Shown here piece by piece: positions 1 to 7,805 of a stretch of DNA of 64,000 bases. Below the pieces are notes generated by a model. It was not told the origin of the DNA. It ran no database searches and was given only the letters and a program-made list of their open reading frames with translations. The translations under genes and the position numbers were made by a program. The stretch is from Marinifilum_A sediminis. Lineage in GTDB: Bacteria > Bacteroidota > Bacteroidia > Bacteroidales > Marinifilaceae. The number at the start of each line of letters is the position of its first letter. Position 1 is the stretch's first letter. The stretch spans positions 94,726-158,725 of the forward strand of contig CANMCX010000008.1 in the NCBI GenBank assembly GCA_947496465.1. Direction: 5' to 3'.

Positions 1-1151
1 AATCCAAAACTATCTGCTAACATTCCCATAACCATAGGAACTACCGCACCTCCAACAATTGCTAAACAAAGAATTCCCGATCCCTGGCTAGTATGCTTAC
101 CTAATCCATCAATAGCCAATGTAAATATTGTAGGGAACATGATTGAATTGAATAAGCCAACCAAAACAATACTCCAAAGTGCAACATATCCTGTGGTAAG
201 CATGCTAATAACAATTAGAACAACTACCATTACAGAATTAAAAGCCAATACTTTTGCTGCAGATATTTTTTGCATTATTGCAGAACCAACAAATCGTCCT
301 ACCATAGCTCCACCCCAAAAAATAGATACATATCTTGCTGCATCGGCTTCACCAAACAAGTGCAAACCCTCATCTCCAAAATACATCACTAATGCACTAC
401 CGATCGATACTTCGGCTCCCACATAAGTAAAAATACCAACTGCTCCTAAAACAAGGTGACGAAATTTCCAGGCAGAACCTTCTGCTTTTGCATCCTCAGT
501 ATCCTGTATCTTAGGCAATTTTACAAAAGCAAAAACAAGAGCAATTAACACTAAAGTTAAAGCTAAACCAACATAAGGCAACTGCACAGCTTCAGCTTTA
601 CTTGCCAAATCCTGATTTGTATTATCCAAAATTAACCATGCTCCAAACATAGGAGCTACAGTTGTACCCAAAGCATTAAACCCTTGAGTTAAATTCAATC
701 GACTCGATGCCGTTTCAGGAGTTCCCAATTCTGCAACATAAGGATTTGCAGCTACCTGTAAAACAACTATTCCAGATGCTAATACAAACAAAGCAAACAA
801 GAAAAATGGATAAGAATGAAATGCTGCTGCCGGATAAAACATTGCTGCTCCAATTCCTGCAACTCCCAATCCTGTAACAATTCCCATTTTATAACCAATC
901 TTTCCAATAATCCATCCTGATGGAAGTGATATTAGAAAATAAGCACCGAAAAATGAAAACTGAACCATCATTGCCTGAGTGATAGTTAAATCGAACAGAC
1001 CTTTTAAATGAGGTATTAAAATATCATTCATACAGGTTAAAAATCCCCACATGAAAAACAGAGATGTAAGAAGCCATAGTGCTCCTTTATAATTCATTCC
1101 TTCTTTTGCTCCTGATGTATTCGAAGCAACATTTGTGTTAATAGAGACCAT
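1..1151 (-). CDS. FucP-family sugar:proton symporter (MFS), C-terminus cut by window edge
   Basis: This inner-membrane major facilitator transporter probably takes up a sugar (fucose, glucose or galactose type) with protons. The reading frame starts at an ATG at 1149-1151 and stays open to the left edge, so about 383 residues are present and the C-terminal end is missing. After a short hydrophilic N-terminus comes a hydrophobic core with FucP-type features: a first helix reading SLFFMWGFLTCMNDILIPHL, and later the segment NPYVAELGTPETASSRLNLT in the middle of the protein. It is divergent from the AraC-type regulator that starts at 1409, and about 257 bases of shared control region separate them. 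This suggests that the regulator controls the transporter. The family call is firm. The substrate is not determined by what I can see. Confidence 0.85.
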   Translation of the reverse strand, partial: MVSINTNVASNTSGAKEGMNYKGALWLLTSLFFMWGFLTCMNDILIPHLKGLFDLTITQAMMVQFSFFGAYFLISLPSGWIIGKIGYKMGIVTGLGVAGIGAAMFYPAAAFHSYPFFLFALFVLASGIVVLQVAANPYVAELGTPETASSRLNLTQGFNALGTTVAPMFGAWLILDNTNQDLASKAEAVQLPYVGLALTLVLIALVFAFVKLPKIQDTEDAKAEGSAWKFRHLVLGAVGIFTYVGAEVSIGSALVMYFGDEGLHLFGEADAARYVSIFWGGAMVGRFVGSAIMQKISAAKVLAFNSVMVVVLIVISMLTTGYVALWSIVLVGLFNSIMFPTIFTLAIDGLGKHTSQGSGILCLAIVGGAVVPMVMGMLADSFG

Positions 1152-1242
1152 ATTGTAATATTTTCAATCGTTTGAGTAAGTGTTGACAAATCTCTACTAT
1201 TTTCTACAAACAACATTTTACTATTTTACCATTTAATTGTAC

Positions 1243-1250
1243 TATATTTG
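1243..1250 (+). promoter_or_regulatory. Bacteroidota -7 box (TATATTTG) for the AraC-type gene
   Basis: TATATTTG matches the TAnnTTTG -7 consensus of Bacteroidota. It would start a transcript near 1255 with a leader of about 150 bases before the regulator. No clear TTTG -33 box is visible at the expected spacing, which fits an activated promoter. Confidence 0.45.
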
Positions 1251-1254
1251 CACT

Positions 1255-1278
1255 CGATACATACAATGATATATATCG
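1255..1278. promoter_or_regulatory. Imperfect 24-base dyad in the fucP/araC control region
   Basis: The two 12-base halves, CGATACATACAA and TGATATATATCG, are reverse complements at 9 of 12 positions. The dyad lies just downstream of the TATATTTG box, where an operator for the divergent pair would be expected. It is a candidate regulator site only. Confidence 0.3.
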
Positions 1279-1297
1279 TGGTAATTTAATACACCTA

Positions 1298-1313
1298 CTA
1301 GCTTTCAAGCTAG
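1298..1313. promoter_or_regulatory. Perfect 16-base palindrome in the AraC-gene leader
   Basis: CTAGCTT-TC-AAGCTAG is a perfect inverted repeat with 7-base arms and a 2-base centre, between the transporter start and the regulator start. The short centre suits a protein-binding dyad better than an RNA hairpin. No T-run follows, so it is not a terminator. Confidence 0.35.
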
Positions 1314-1408
1314 CTTTGATCCTCTTTTTAATTGCACTGTGATTGGATAGTATTATATTAGCAAGGTACAAGCTAAATACAACACGAATAAGATAAAATA
1401 ATACAAGT

Positions 1409-2287
1409 ATGTCTTTAATCCTGGAAGAAATATCTGTTAAAAATGAACATTCTTTTCGCTCAAAAGTTGATGTATTGCCACATATAGAAGTACCCTGGCA
1501 TCATCATCCGGAATTTGAATTGATTTACATTGAAAAGAGTAAAGGAACTTTGGTTGTTGGTGATTGTATTGACCACTTTAAAGATGGTGATATGGTTTTT
1601 ATTGGTCCTAACACACCGCACGTAATGAAAAACGATGATCCGTACTATCAAAACAATCCAGAATTAAGAGCTATCGCTTGGGTGGTTCATTTTAAGGAAG
1701 ATACTTTTGGTAAAGAGTTTTTCCTTCTTCCCGAAATGCAAAGAATTAGAAAATTCTTAGTTAAATCATTCCAAGGAGTAAGAATTGAAGGCAGCACCAA
1801 ATACAAAATCATACAACATTTAAAAACTCTTCATTCATCAGATTATTCACAAAGAATTATCGTCCTGCTTCAAATACTTCAAATCATAGCTCAATCAGAA
1901 GATTTAGAGTATTTGGCTTCTGACAATTTTGTGGAATCATTCAGTCAAACAAGCAATCAAAAGTTATACAAAATATACGAATACGTAAGTAAAAATTTCC
2001 AGCAAAAAATAGAATTAGACGAAGCTGCAAAAGTGGCTAATATGAGTAAGACAGCTTTCTGTCGATTTTTCAAAAGCAAAACAAAGAAAACCTTTTCAGA
2101 GTTTTTGAATGAAATGCGTATCAACTATGCAAAGAAATTATTAGCCGAAGGGAAATTAACCGTTTCTCAGATTGCCTACGAATGTGGTTTTAATAGTCCT
2201 TCGTATTTTAACAAGCAATTTAAAGCCAGTACGGGAAAGGCTCCGTTACAATTGCGCGGTCAAAATTTCAATGAAACTATTCATTAA
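1409..2287 (+). CDS. AraC-family transcriptional regulator with N-terminal cupin domain
   Basis: A 292-residue cytoplasmic regulator. The first half (about 1-140) is a cupin-like sensor, with a histidine-rich strand (PWHHHPEFELIYIEKSKG) and the turn GDMVFIGPNTPHV. The C-terminal 100 residues hold the two helix-turn-helix motifs of the AraC family, the first at KVANMSKTAFCRFFKSKT and the second at TVSQIAYECGFNSPSYFNKQ. Cupin-AraC proteins usually sense a sugar or related small molecule and regulate a neighbouring uptake or catabolic gene. Here the divergent FucP-like transporter is the obvious target, by inference. The ATG at 1409 is the natural start and no better upstream start is visible. 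Confidence 0.88.
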   Translation: MSLILEEISVKNEHSFRSKVDVLPHIEVPWHHHPEFELIYIEKSKGTLVVGDCIDHFKDGDMVFIGPNTPHVMKNDDPYYQNNPELRAIAWVVHFKEDTFGKEFFLLPEMQRIRKFLVKSFQGVRIEGSTKYKIIQHLKTLHSSDYSQRIIVLLQILQIIAQSEDLEYLASDNFVESFSQTSNQKLYKIYEYVSKNFQQKIELDEAAKVANMSKTAFCRFFKSKTKKTFSEFLNEMRINYAKKLLAEGKLTVSQIAYECGFNSPSYFNKQFKASTGKAPLQLRGQNFNETIH

Positions 2288-2298
2288 AAGATGTAAGT

Positions 2299-3171
2299 TT
2301 AGAATAAGTCTCGACAATATTCGATTAGTTCCAAAGAATCCTGATACTTTTTTGAGGCATCAATTAACAAGAATTTCTTTTCCAAATCACGCAAGCATCC
2401 TGCACTGGTGCAAACTCTCAGCTGATTGTCTCCAACCATTTCGGCTCCATAATCGGCTGCAATGTGTCCGCAAACTATATTGTTCATTGGTGTTTCTAAT
2501 CTATCTTGGCTGGTAACTCTCAACAAATCCTCTACATAATTCAAATATTCATCATTGAATTGTTTCTCGTTCCCATTCATTAAAATGTCCCACAAAAAAT
2601 CTCCCTTTTCAGTATTCATAAAATCTGAACCTATTTGTGGATCAAACTTTTTTATATTTTCTATATGCCTGGTAAATTCATCCTGATGATTGAAATTCTT
2701 TAGATATTGTAGATTAAATTTCTCATCATCTTTATATCTGTTCGATGCACCAGTGTGATTTATTAATGTTCCTCCATCAGTTCGAAGCATTAAAGGCATA
2801 TTCATAAAAAACTGAATCACCTCTTCCCTACACTTTTGAATTCTGTATTCGAACCATGAAGTAAATTCTAAAGGACCTTTTGCCAAAGGAATATGGTAAA
2901 TGTGTACAAACTCATGATTCCCCAACAGACAAATTACATCACTATCAGGATCATTGGCTTTCAGATCCATCAATTCTTCTATCATCTCAAGCGATTCATC
3001 CTTCTGCTTGCCAGGATATGCATGAATTAAATCACCCAAAAACACCAGGTAATCGGCTTTTCCTTTTGATTTTAACTCTTCGTATGTTTTCAAAACTTTC
3101 CTAAAATCAAATCCATTTCCATGTAAATCGGAAACAATCATTAATTTTCCAAAGGAGATATCTCTAATCAT
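2299..3171 (-). CDS. Metallophosphoesterase (calcineurin-like)
   Basis: A 290-residue cytosolic phosphoesterase. The family metal-binding motifs are present in order: SDLHGN near residue 14, FLGDLIH near 44, LLGNHEF near 82, a histidine in TLINHTGAS near 138, and CGHIAAD near 235. The order and spacing resemble protein serine/threonine phosphatases and diadenosine tetraphosphatases (ApaH type), but the substrate cannot be told from sequence. It stands alone, convergent with the AraC gene: the two stops are only 11 bases apart and there is no hairpin between them. Confidence 0.82.
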   Translation of the reverse strand: MIRDISFGKLMIVSDLHGNGFDFRKVLKTYEELKSKGKADYLVFLGDLIHAYPGKQKDESLEMIEELMDLKANDPDSDVICLLGNHEFVHIYHIPLAKGPLEFTSWFEYRIQKCREEVIQFFMNMPLMLRTDGGTLINHTGASNRYKDDEKFNLQYLKNFNHQDEFTRHIENIKKFDPQIGSDFMNTEKGDFLWDILMNGNEKQFNDEYLNYVEDLLRVTSQDRLETPMNNIVCGHIAADYGAEMVGDNQLRVCTSAGCLRDLEKKFLLIDASKKYQDSLELIEYCRDLF

Positions 3172-3255
3172 TTTAAAAATAATTTATGATGACGACCCAA
3201 ATGATCTGCAAAAGTTCTAAATTTTTAATAAATTAAAAAAGTCTGAGGTATTTTT

Positions 3256-3612
3256 ATGTGGAACTTTAAAATGATTACGATTATGCTGGAAGAATTAATA
3301 AAAAATACACACAAATATTACTGGCGAATTAATAAGGATGGTGATTTAATACTTGGCAGTTCGGATATAGAACCAAAAGCCAAAGTCATTTTCACACGCA
3401 CTAAAAAATGGGTAAATCTGGCTCCTATTGTGGAAGAATCTCCTGGAGTTTACCTGGGTAAACCACATAACTATCTAAAAAAAAGTGAGGAGTATGAACA
3501 AGTCACTGAATTATTTAAGCTGGTTAATGCATTTTTGAAAGATGATCCTAAAATAGACCACGATAAAGCTTTCAAAAATACAATGAGATTACTTCAAGAG
3601 TATTATCACTAA
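3256..3612 (+). CDS. Conserved small protein of unknown function
   Basis: A 118-residue soluble protein with no signal peptide or membrane segment and no motif I recognise. The central part (residues 25-80) is rich in beta-forming residues around KVIFTRTKKWVNLAPIVEES, and the last 35 residues look helical. The start is uncertain: ATG codons at 3256, 3271 and 3283 are all possible, and the last would give MLEELIKNTHKYYW. It ends 11 bases before the next gene, so the two probably form an operon. No function is proposed. Confidence 0.6.
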   Translation: MWNFKMITIMLEELIKNTHKYYWRINKDGDLILGSSDIEPKAKVIFTRTKKWVNLAPIVEESPGVYLGKPHNYLKKSEEYEQVTELFKLVNAFLKDDPKIDHDKAFKNTMRLLQEYYH

Positions 3613-3623
3613 AATTAAACTTC

Positions 3624-4172
3624 ATGTGTAAATCCATCCTGATATTTATTTTATGCAGTTTACTTTTTATTCCGAATGGAAATGGTCAAACTGTTGATAA
3701 GTTAAAACTTGGAGATACATTTCCTAATTTGAATGGTGAGCTTCTGTCTTCGAAAAAAATAAGTCTACCTGATCATTGCAAAGGAAAAGTTTCCATTTTG
3801 ATCGTAGCCTTTAAAAGAGGAACCCAAACTCAGATTGATACATGGGCAAAACCTTTACTTCATGAATTTAGCATGATGGAAGATTTTCGTTTCATAGAGA
3901 TACCTATGATCAGTAATTTTTATTCATGGATATCGAGTTACATTGACAATGGCATGAGAAAAGGCATAGTACCTTCTATGCACAAAAATGTGATGACCTA
4001 TTACGGTCCTTTATCAGATTATTACAAATACTTTGATGTTGCAGATAAGAAACTTTGTTACCTGTTTCTGATAGATCGAACCGGTAAGATTCAATTTCTT
4101 GAAAAAGGAGAAGCAAAAGAAGAAAACCTACAATCACTAATAGAAATAATAAAAGATCTAATCAATTCATAA
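3624..4172 (+). CDS. Secreted thioredoxin-fold protein without CxxC (ATP10-like?)
   Basis: A 182-residue protein with an N-terminal signal sequence (about residues 1-21, ending NGNGQ). The mature part follows a thioredoxin/peroxiredoxin pattern: GDTFPNLNG, a strand KVSILIVAFKRGTQTQID, and a C-terminal strand pair YLFLIDRTGKIQFLEKGEA. The usual CxxC active site is absent and the position after the first strand holds RGTQ, so it is probably not a normal thiol oxidoreductase. The pattern FKRGTQTQID...KPLL and the late G-x-I-x-F-L-E-K-G-E strand recall ATP10-type ATP synthase assembly factors. That is a weak resemblance from memory. It lies 11 bases after the unknown gene at 3256. Confidence 0.6.
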   Translation: MCKSILIFILCSLLFIPNGNGQTVDKLKLGDTFPNLNGELLSSKKISLPDHCKGKVSILIVAFKRGTQTQIDTWAKPLLHEFSMMEDFRFIEIPMISNFYSWISSYIDNGMRKGIVPSMHKNVMTYYGPLSDYYKYFDVADKKLCYLFLIDRTGKIQFLEKGEAKEENLQSLIEIIKDLINS

Positions 4173-4266
4173 AGCCATTACAATTGCACTTTCACCTTTT
4201 TATGATTTTTTTCTGAAGTTTAGCTAATAAAATATAAATTTACGCTTTAAATTAAACTCAGACAAA

Positions 4267-5307
4267 ATGAACAAAAGAGGATTTGCAAGCGATAATTTTT
4301 CCGGAGTTTTGCCAGAAGTAATGGAAGCAATTAACCAAGCCAATAACGGACATGTTATGGCATACGGAGGTGATCCATATACTGCATCTGCAATAGAGAA
4401 ATTCAAAAAACTATTTGGAGATAAGATAGATGTTTACTTCGCATTTAATGGAACAGGAGCTAATGTTATCGGCTTATCGACACTAACGCAATCCTATCAC
4501 TCAATCATTTGTCCATCAACAGCTCACATACAAGTTGATGAATGTGGTGCACCAGATAAGTTTACTGGCTGTAAGGTTATTCCTATTGATACGCCAAATG
4601 GAAAATTATCTCCTGAATTAATCAAGCCACAACTGCATGGTTTTGGCTTCGAACATCACTCTCAGCCTAAAGTAATTTCTATTACTCAATGTACCGAATT
4701 GGGAACCGTTTACACTCCCGAAGAAGTTAAAGCGATTTGCGATCTGGCTCATGAACATGACATGTACGTTCACATGGACGGAGCTCGTTTGGCAAATGCT
4801 GTTGTTAGTTTAGATGTTGATGTAAAAGAATTTACAACAAATGCAGGTATCGATGTTCTAAGTTTTGGGGGAACCAAAAATGGAATGATGCTAGGCGAAG
4901 CTGTAATTTTCTTTAATCCAGAACTGTCGAAAAATGCTAAATACATTCGCAAACAGAGCATGCAACTATGTTCTAAAATGCGATACATTGGTGCTCAGTT
5001 CGATGCCATGTTAAGCAACGATCTTTGGTTAAAAACGGCAAAACATGCCAATGCAATGGCAAAATTACTAAAGACAGAAGTTGAAAAAATTCCACAAATC
5101 AAAATCACTCAGGAAGTGCAAGCCAATGGAATTTGGGCTCTTATCCCTAAAGATAAAATCGAAAAACTTCAAGAAGAATATTTCTTTTGGATTTGGGATG
5201 AGCATGCGGGAGAAGTTCGCTGGTTGTGTTCTTTCGATACGACCAAAGAAGATATTCTGGGATTTGTTGATTTATTAAAAGAAGAACTGTCTGTAGTTAC
5301 CGAATAA
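4267..5307 (+). CDS. ltaE: Low-specificity L-threonine aldolase
   Basis: A 346-residue PLP-dependent fold-type I enzyme that splits threonine or allo-threonine to glycine and acetaldehyde in the cytosol. Key features: an N-terminal FASDNFSGVLPEV with the substrate-binding SDN, a glycine-rich YGGDPYTA, the PLP-ring region around HIQVDECGAPDKFTGCK, the PLP-nitrogen aspartate in HMDGARLANAV (near 174), and the Schiff-base lysine in LSFGGTKNGMMLGEAV (near 205). Its length is normal for the family. It is followed after 42 bases by murB on the same strand. A beta-eliminating lyase of another specificity is possible but less likely. Confidence 0.87.
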   Translation: MNKRGFASDNFSGVLPEVMEAINQANNGHVMAYGGDPYTASAIEKFKKLFGDKIDVYFAFNGTGANVIGLSTLTQSYHSIICPSTAHIQVDECGAPDKFTGCKVIPIDTPNGKLSPELIKPQLHGFGFEHHSQPKVISITQCTELGTVYTPEEVKAICDLAHEHDMYVHMDGARLANAVVSLDVDVKEFTTNAGIDVLSFGGTKNGMMLGEAVIFFNPELSKNAKYIRKQSMQLCSKMRYIGAQFDAMLSNDLWLKTAKHANAMAKLLKTEVEKIPQIKITQEVQANGIWALIPKDKIEKLQEEYFFWIWDEHAGEVRWLCSFDTTKEDILGFVDLLKEELSVVTE

Positions 5308-5349
5308 CATCGATTTAATTATTACTGAAATAAGCTTTTAGCTATACAT

Positions 5350-6363
5350 ATGGCAGAATTATTAGAGAATTATTCTCTTAAAAAACACAATACTTTTGGA
5401 ATAGAGGCAAAAGCCCGATATTTCTTTCGTTTTTCTTCAACCGAAGAGATCAGCACTTTCATGCAAAACAATGAAATTGCAAACACCAGTTATTTAATTT
5501 TAGGCGGTGGTAGCAACATGCTTTTTACCGAAGATTTTGATGGATTGATATTGCATCCCGATATAAAAGGAATCGAACTCCTTGATGAAGATGAAGACAG
5601 TGTATTACTGCGCGTTGGTTGCAACGAAGAGTGGGATGAATTTGTTGGATGGGCTGTTGACAACAACCTTTATGGAATCGAAAATCTTTCACTAATTCCT
5701 GGTGTTGTGGGTGCTGCACCTGTACAAAACATTGGCGCTTATGGTGTGGAAGCTAAGGAAGTAATTGAAAATGTTGAAGCCATTTCTATTGAAAGCAAAC
5801 AACCGGTAGTTTTTAGCAATATGCATTGCGAATTCGATTATCGAAATTCAGTTTTCAAGAAAGAATACAAAAATCTCTTTATCATTACACACGTTCAGTT
5901 TCGTCTAAAAAAGAAAGCCGAATTAAAAGTTCATTATGGTGCCATAAGTAAAGAACTGGAGGCTTATGACGAAGTCAACTTGAAGAACATTCGAGAGGTA
6001 ATTATTAAAATCCGTGAAAGTAAATTACCTGATCCTGAAGAATTGGGTAATGCTGGTAGTTTTTTCAAAAACCCTGTTGTGGATAAAGAAAAAGCTGATG
6101 CCTTAAAAGCCAAATACGAAAACATGCCAATATATGAGGTGAACGATTCGGAAACAAAAATTGCAGCCGGATGGTTAATTGAACAATGTGACTGGAAAGG
6201 CAAACGGTTTGGCGATGCAGGCGTTCATAAAGATCAGGCATTGGTCCTGGTGAATCATGGCAATGCGAAAGGCTACGAAATTTTGAAATTAGCCAACGAT
6301 ATTCGAAAATCTGTTCTCTTTAAATTCGGTATCAAGCTGGAAATGGAAGTCAACGCGATATAA
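5350..6363 (+). CDS. murB: UDP-N-acetylenolpyruvoylglucosamine reductase MurB
   Basis: A 337-residue FAD enzyme that reduces UDP-GlcNAc-enolpyruvate to UDP-MurNAc in peptidoglycan synthesis. Visible motifs are NTFGIEAKA, the FAD loop LILGGGSNMLF (residues about 49-59), the pyrophosphate-binding LSLIPGVVGAAPVQNIGAYG (about 112-131), the tyrosine-loop region DYRNSVFKK that marks type I enzymes of the E. coli kind, the active-site serine segment AGSFFKNP, and the C-terminal AAGWLIEQCDWKG...AGVHKDQALVLVN. The length fits type I MurB. It is last in the ltaE-murB direction and is followed by a strong hairpin. Confidence 0.95.
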   Translation: MAELLENYSLKKHNTFGIEAKARYFFRFSSTEEISTFMQNNEIANTSYLILGGGSNMLFTEDFDGLILHPDIKGIELLDEDEDSVLLRVGCNEEWDEFVGWAVDNNLYGIENLSLIPGVVGAAPVQNIGAYGVEAKEVIENVEAISIESKQPVVFSNMHCEFDYRNSVFKKEYKNLFIITHVQFRLKKKAELKVHYGAISKELEAYDEVNLKNIREVIIKIRESKLPDPEELGNAGSFFKNPVVDKEKADALKAKYENMPIYEVNDSETKIAAGWLIEQCDWKGKRFGDAGVHKDQALVLVNHGNAKGYEILKLANDIRKSVLFKFGIKLEMEVNAI

Positions 6364-6380
6364 TTAAAATATCTTGATAT

Positions 6381-6422
6381 AAAAAGACCTGACAGGTGTT
6401 GAAAACCTGTCAGGTCTTTTTT
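6381..6422. terminator. Bidirectional rho-independent terminator between murB and mltG
   Basis: A perfect 12-base stem GACCTGACAGGT / ACCTGTCAGGTC (6386-6397 and 6405-6416) with a 7-base loop. It is flanked by an A-run on the left and a T-run on the right, so it can end transcripts from both sides. It lies between two convergent genes. Confidence 0.9.
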
Positions 6423-6466
6423 ATTTATTAGTAAAGGCAATACCTTGGCTTTACATGTTTTATATC

Positions 6467-7537
6467 TTATTTCATAATTCCACGCTTATTTAACGCATTC
6501 TGATAGTTTCTAGCATTTCGATTGTGTTGTCGAAGTGTACGTGCGAAGATGTGATATCCTGAAAAGTCGGGATTGGCACAGAAATAAATGTACTTGTGTT
6601 TTTCGTAATTCAAGACTGCATTCAGCCCAGAAACTGAAGCTTGTCGTATTGGTCCCGGAGGTAAACCTCTGTATTTATACGTATTGTAAGGCGAGTCTAT
6701 TCTTTTGTGCTTGTTTAACACTCGTTTAATGCTAAAATCGCCTAAAGCAAACTTAAGAGTTGGATCAGCATCCAGTTTTATTCTGCGATTCAAGCGATTC
6801 ATATACACGCCCGCTACTCGGGATTTTTCATCGCTCTTAATGGTTTCTTCATCGACAATAGATGCCAAAATACTTACCTCTGCGGGTGACAATCCAATTT
6901 TCTCCGCCTTTCTCATTCTATCGACATTCCAAAATCTTGAGTACTCTTTATACATTCTATCCATAAAGGATTTTGAATCTGTATTCCAGTACAATTGATA
7001 GGTATTCGGAATAAACATCCCGATTATCGTTTCAAGTTTAAAACCGTACTTCGAGATCAATTCTTCATCCTTCAAACTAGTCAATATACTAATTGAATCT
7101 GCCTCGATTTGTCCTGCTATTTTCCCAGCAAAATCTTCAAGAGTTCTTGTGTTGTTAAAAGTAAGTTGAATGGGAACCTGTGAACCCGATCTAAGTACGT
7201 CAACCAAATCGTTATTACACATTCTATTCTTAATCAGGAAACGACCTGCATGAATTCGACGTGCATAATTCTTCTTATTCATTACCCATTCCAACGAATT
7301 GATATTTTTAATGCATTCATCTTTTTCTAAAATGGCGAGTATATCTTCCTGACTAGCACCTGTTGGAATGTATAAGAATGTACTTTGCTTATCTCCTAAA
7401 TCTATATTTGTAGAAAATATTTTCATGTAAAAATTGAACAGAATAGCTCCTGCTACAATTAAAATCAACATGATTACTGCAATTAAAACTTTCCATTTTC
7501 CTGAACGAATATCGCGTAGACGCAAAAGATTTATCAT
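6467..7537 (-). CDS. mltG: Endolytic murein transglycosylase MltG (YceG-like)
   Basis: A 356-residue inner-membrane enzyme that cuts nascent glycan strands and helps to end peptidoglycan polymerisation. A short cytoplasmic N-terminus is followed by one transmembrane helix (about 18-38). A LysM-like region follows, and then the YceG catalytic domain with the signature ILASIVDEETIKSDE, whose first glutamate after D matches the catalytic Glu, then VAGVYMNRLNRRIKLDADPT and the conserved DSPYNTY...GLPPGPI...G near the C-terminus. The length is as expected. It is convergent with murB, giving two cell-wall genes tail to tail across a shared terminator. Confidence 0.93.
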   Translation of the reverse strand: MINLLRLRDIRSGKWKVLIAVIMLILIVAGAILFNFYMKIFSTNIDLGDKQSTFLYIPTGASQEDILAILEKDECIKNINSLEWVMNKKNYARRIHAGRFLIKNRMCNNDLVDVLRSGSQVPIQLTFNNTRTLEDFAGKIAGQIEADSISILTSLKDEELISKYGFKLETIIGMFIPNTYQLYWNTDSKSFMDRMYKEYSRFWNVDRMRKAEKIGLSPAEVSILASIVDEETIKSDEKSRVAGVYMNRLNRRIKLDADPTLKFALGDFSIKRVLNKHKRIDSPYNTYKYRGLPPGPIRQASVSGLNAVLNYEKHKYIYFCANPDFSGYHIFARTLRQHNRNARNYQNALNKRGIMK

Positions 7538-7569
7538 TTGTTTAGTGTTGAATGAGAATACTAAGTTCG

Positions 7570-7577
7570 CAAAAATA
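7570..7577 (-). promoter_or_regulatory. Possible -7 box for mltG
   Basis: On the minus strand this reads TATTTTTG, a match to TAnnTTTG, with a leader of about 30 bases to the mltG ATG. No -33 box is evident. Confidence 0.35.
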
Positions 7578-7771
7578 AAAGAAATAATCAGATCATATTG
7601 ATCTGAGAAAAGATTCTGATAAAAACATATTTATAAATAATCATACCTCTGCCTAGCTGCATCTCCTCTAAAAGGGAGAAAACCATCTCTATATAGTCGA
7701 AAAATAATACAAATTCATCATTTAACTGATAACTGTTAACCCATAACTGTTCCCTGATAACTGAGAATTAT

Positions 7772-7779
7772 TATCTTTG
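7772..7779 (+). promoter_or_regulatory. -7 box (TATCTTTG) that decides the M14 peptidase start
   Basis: TATCTTTG fits TAnnTTTG. A transcript would begin at about 7784-7787, after the first in-frame ATG at 7782. The downstream ATG at 7806 is therefore the more likely translation start. The preceding 40 bases hold repeated AACTG words but no clear -33 box. Confidence 0.55.
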
Positions 7780-7805
7780 GGATGCACACAATTAAAACAA
7801 CGCAC

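Noticed and set aside
139..426. Plus-strand open frame of 95 residues
   Set aside because: It is antisense to the FucP-like transporter, whose minus-strand frame is open to the window edge and has clear family features.
7782..7805. ATG start of the M14 peptidase at 7782
   Set aside because: It lies at or before the predicted transcription start for the TATCTTTG box at 7772-7779. The next ATG at 7806 fits better.
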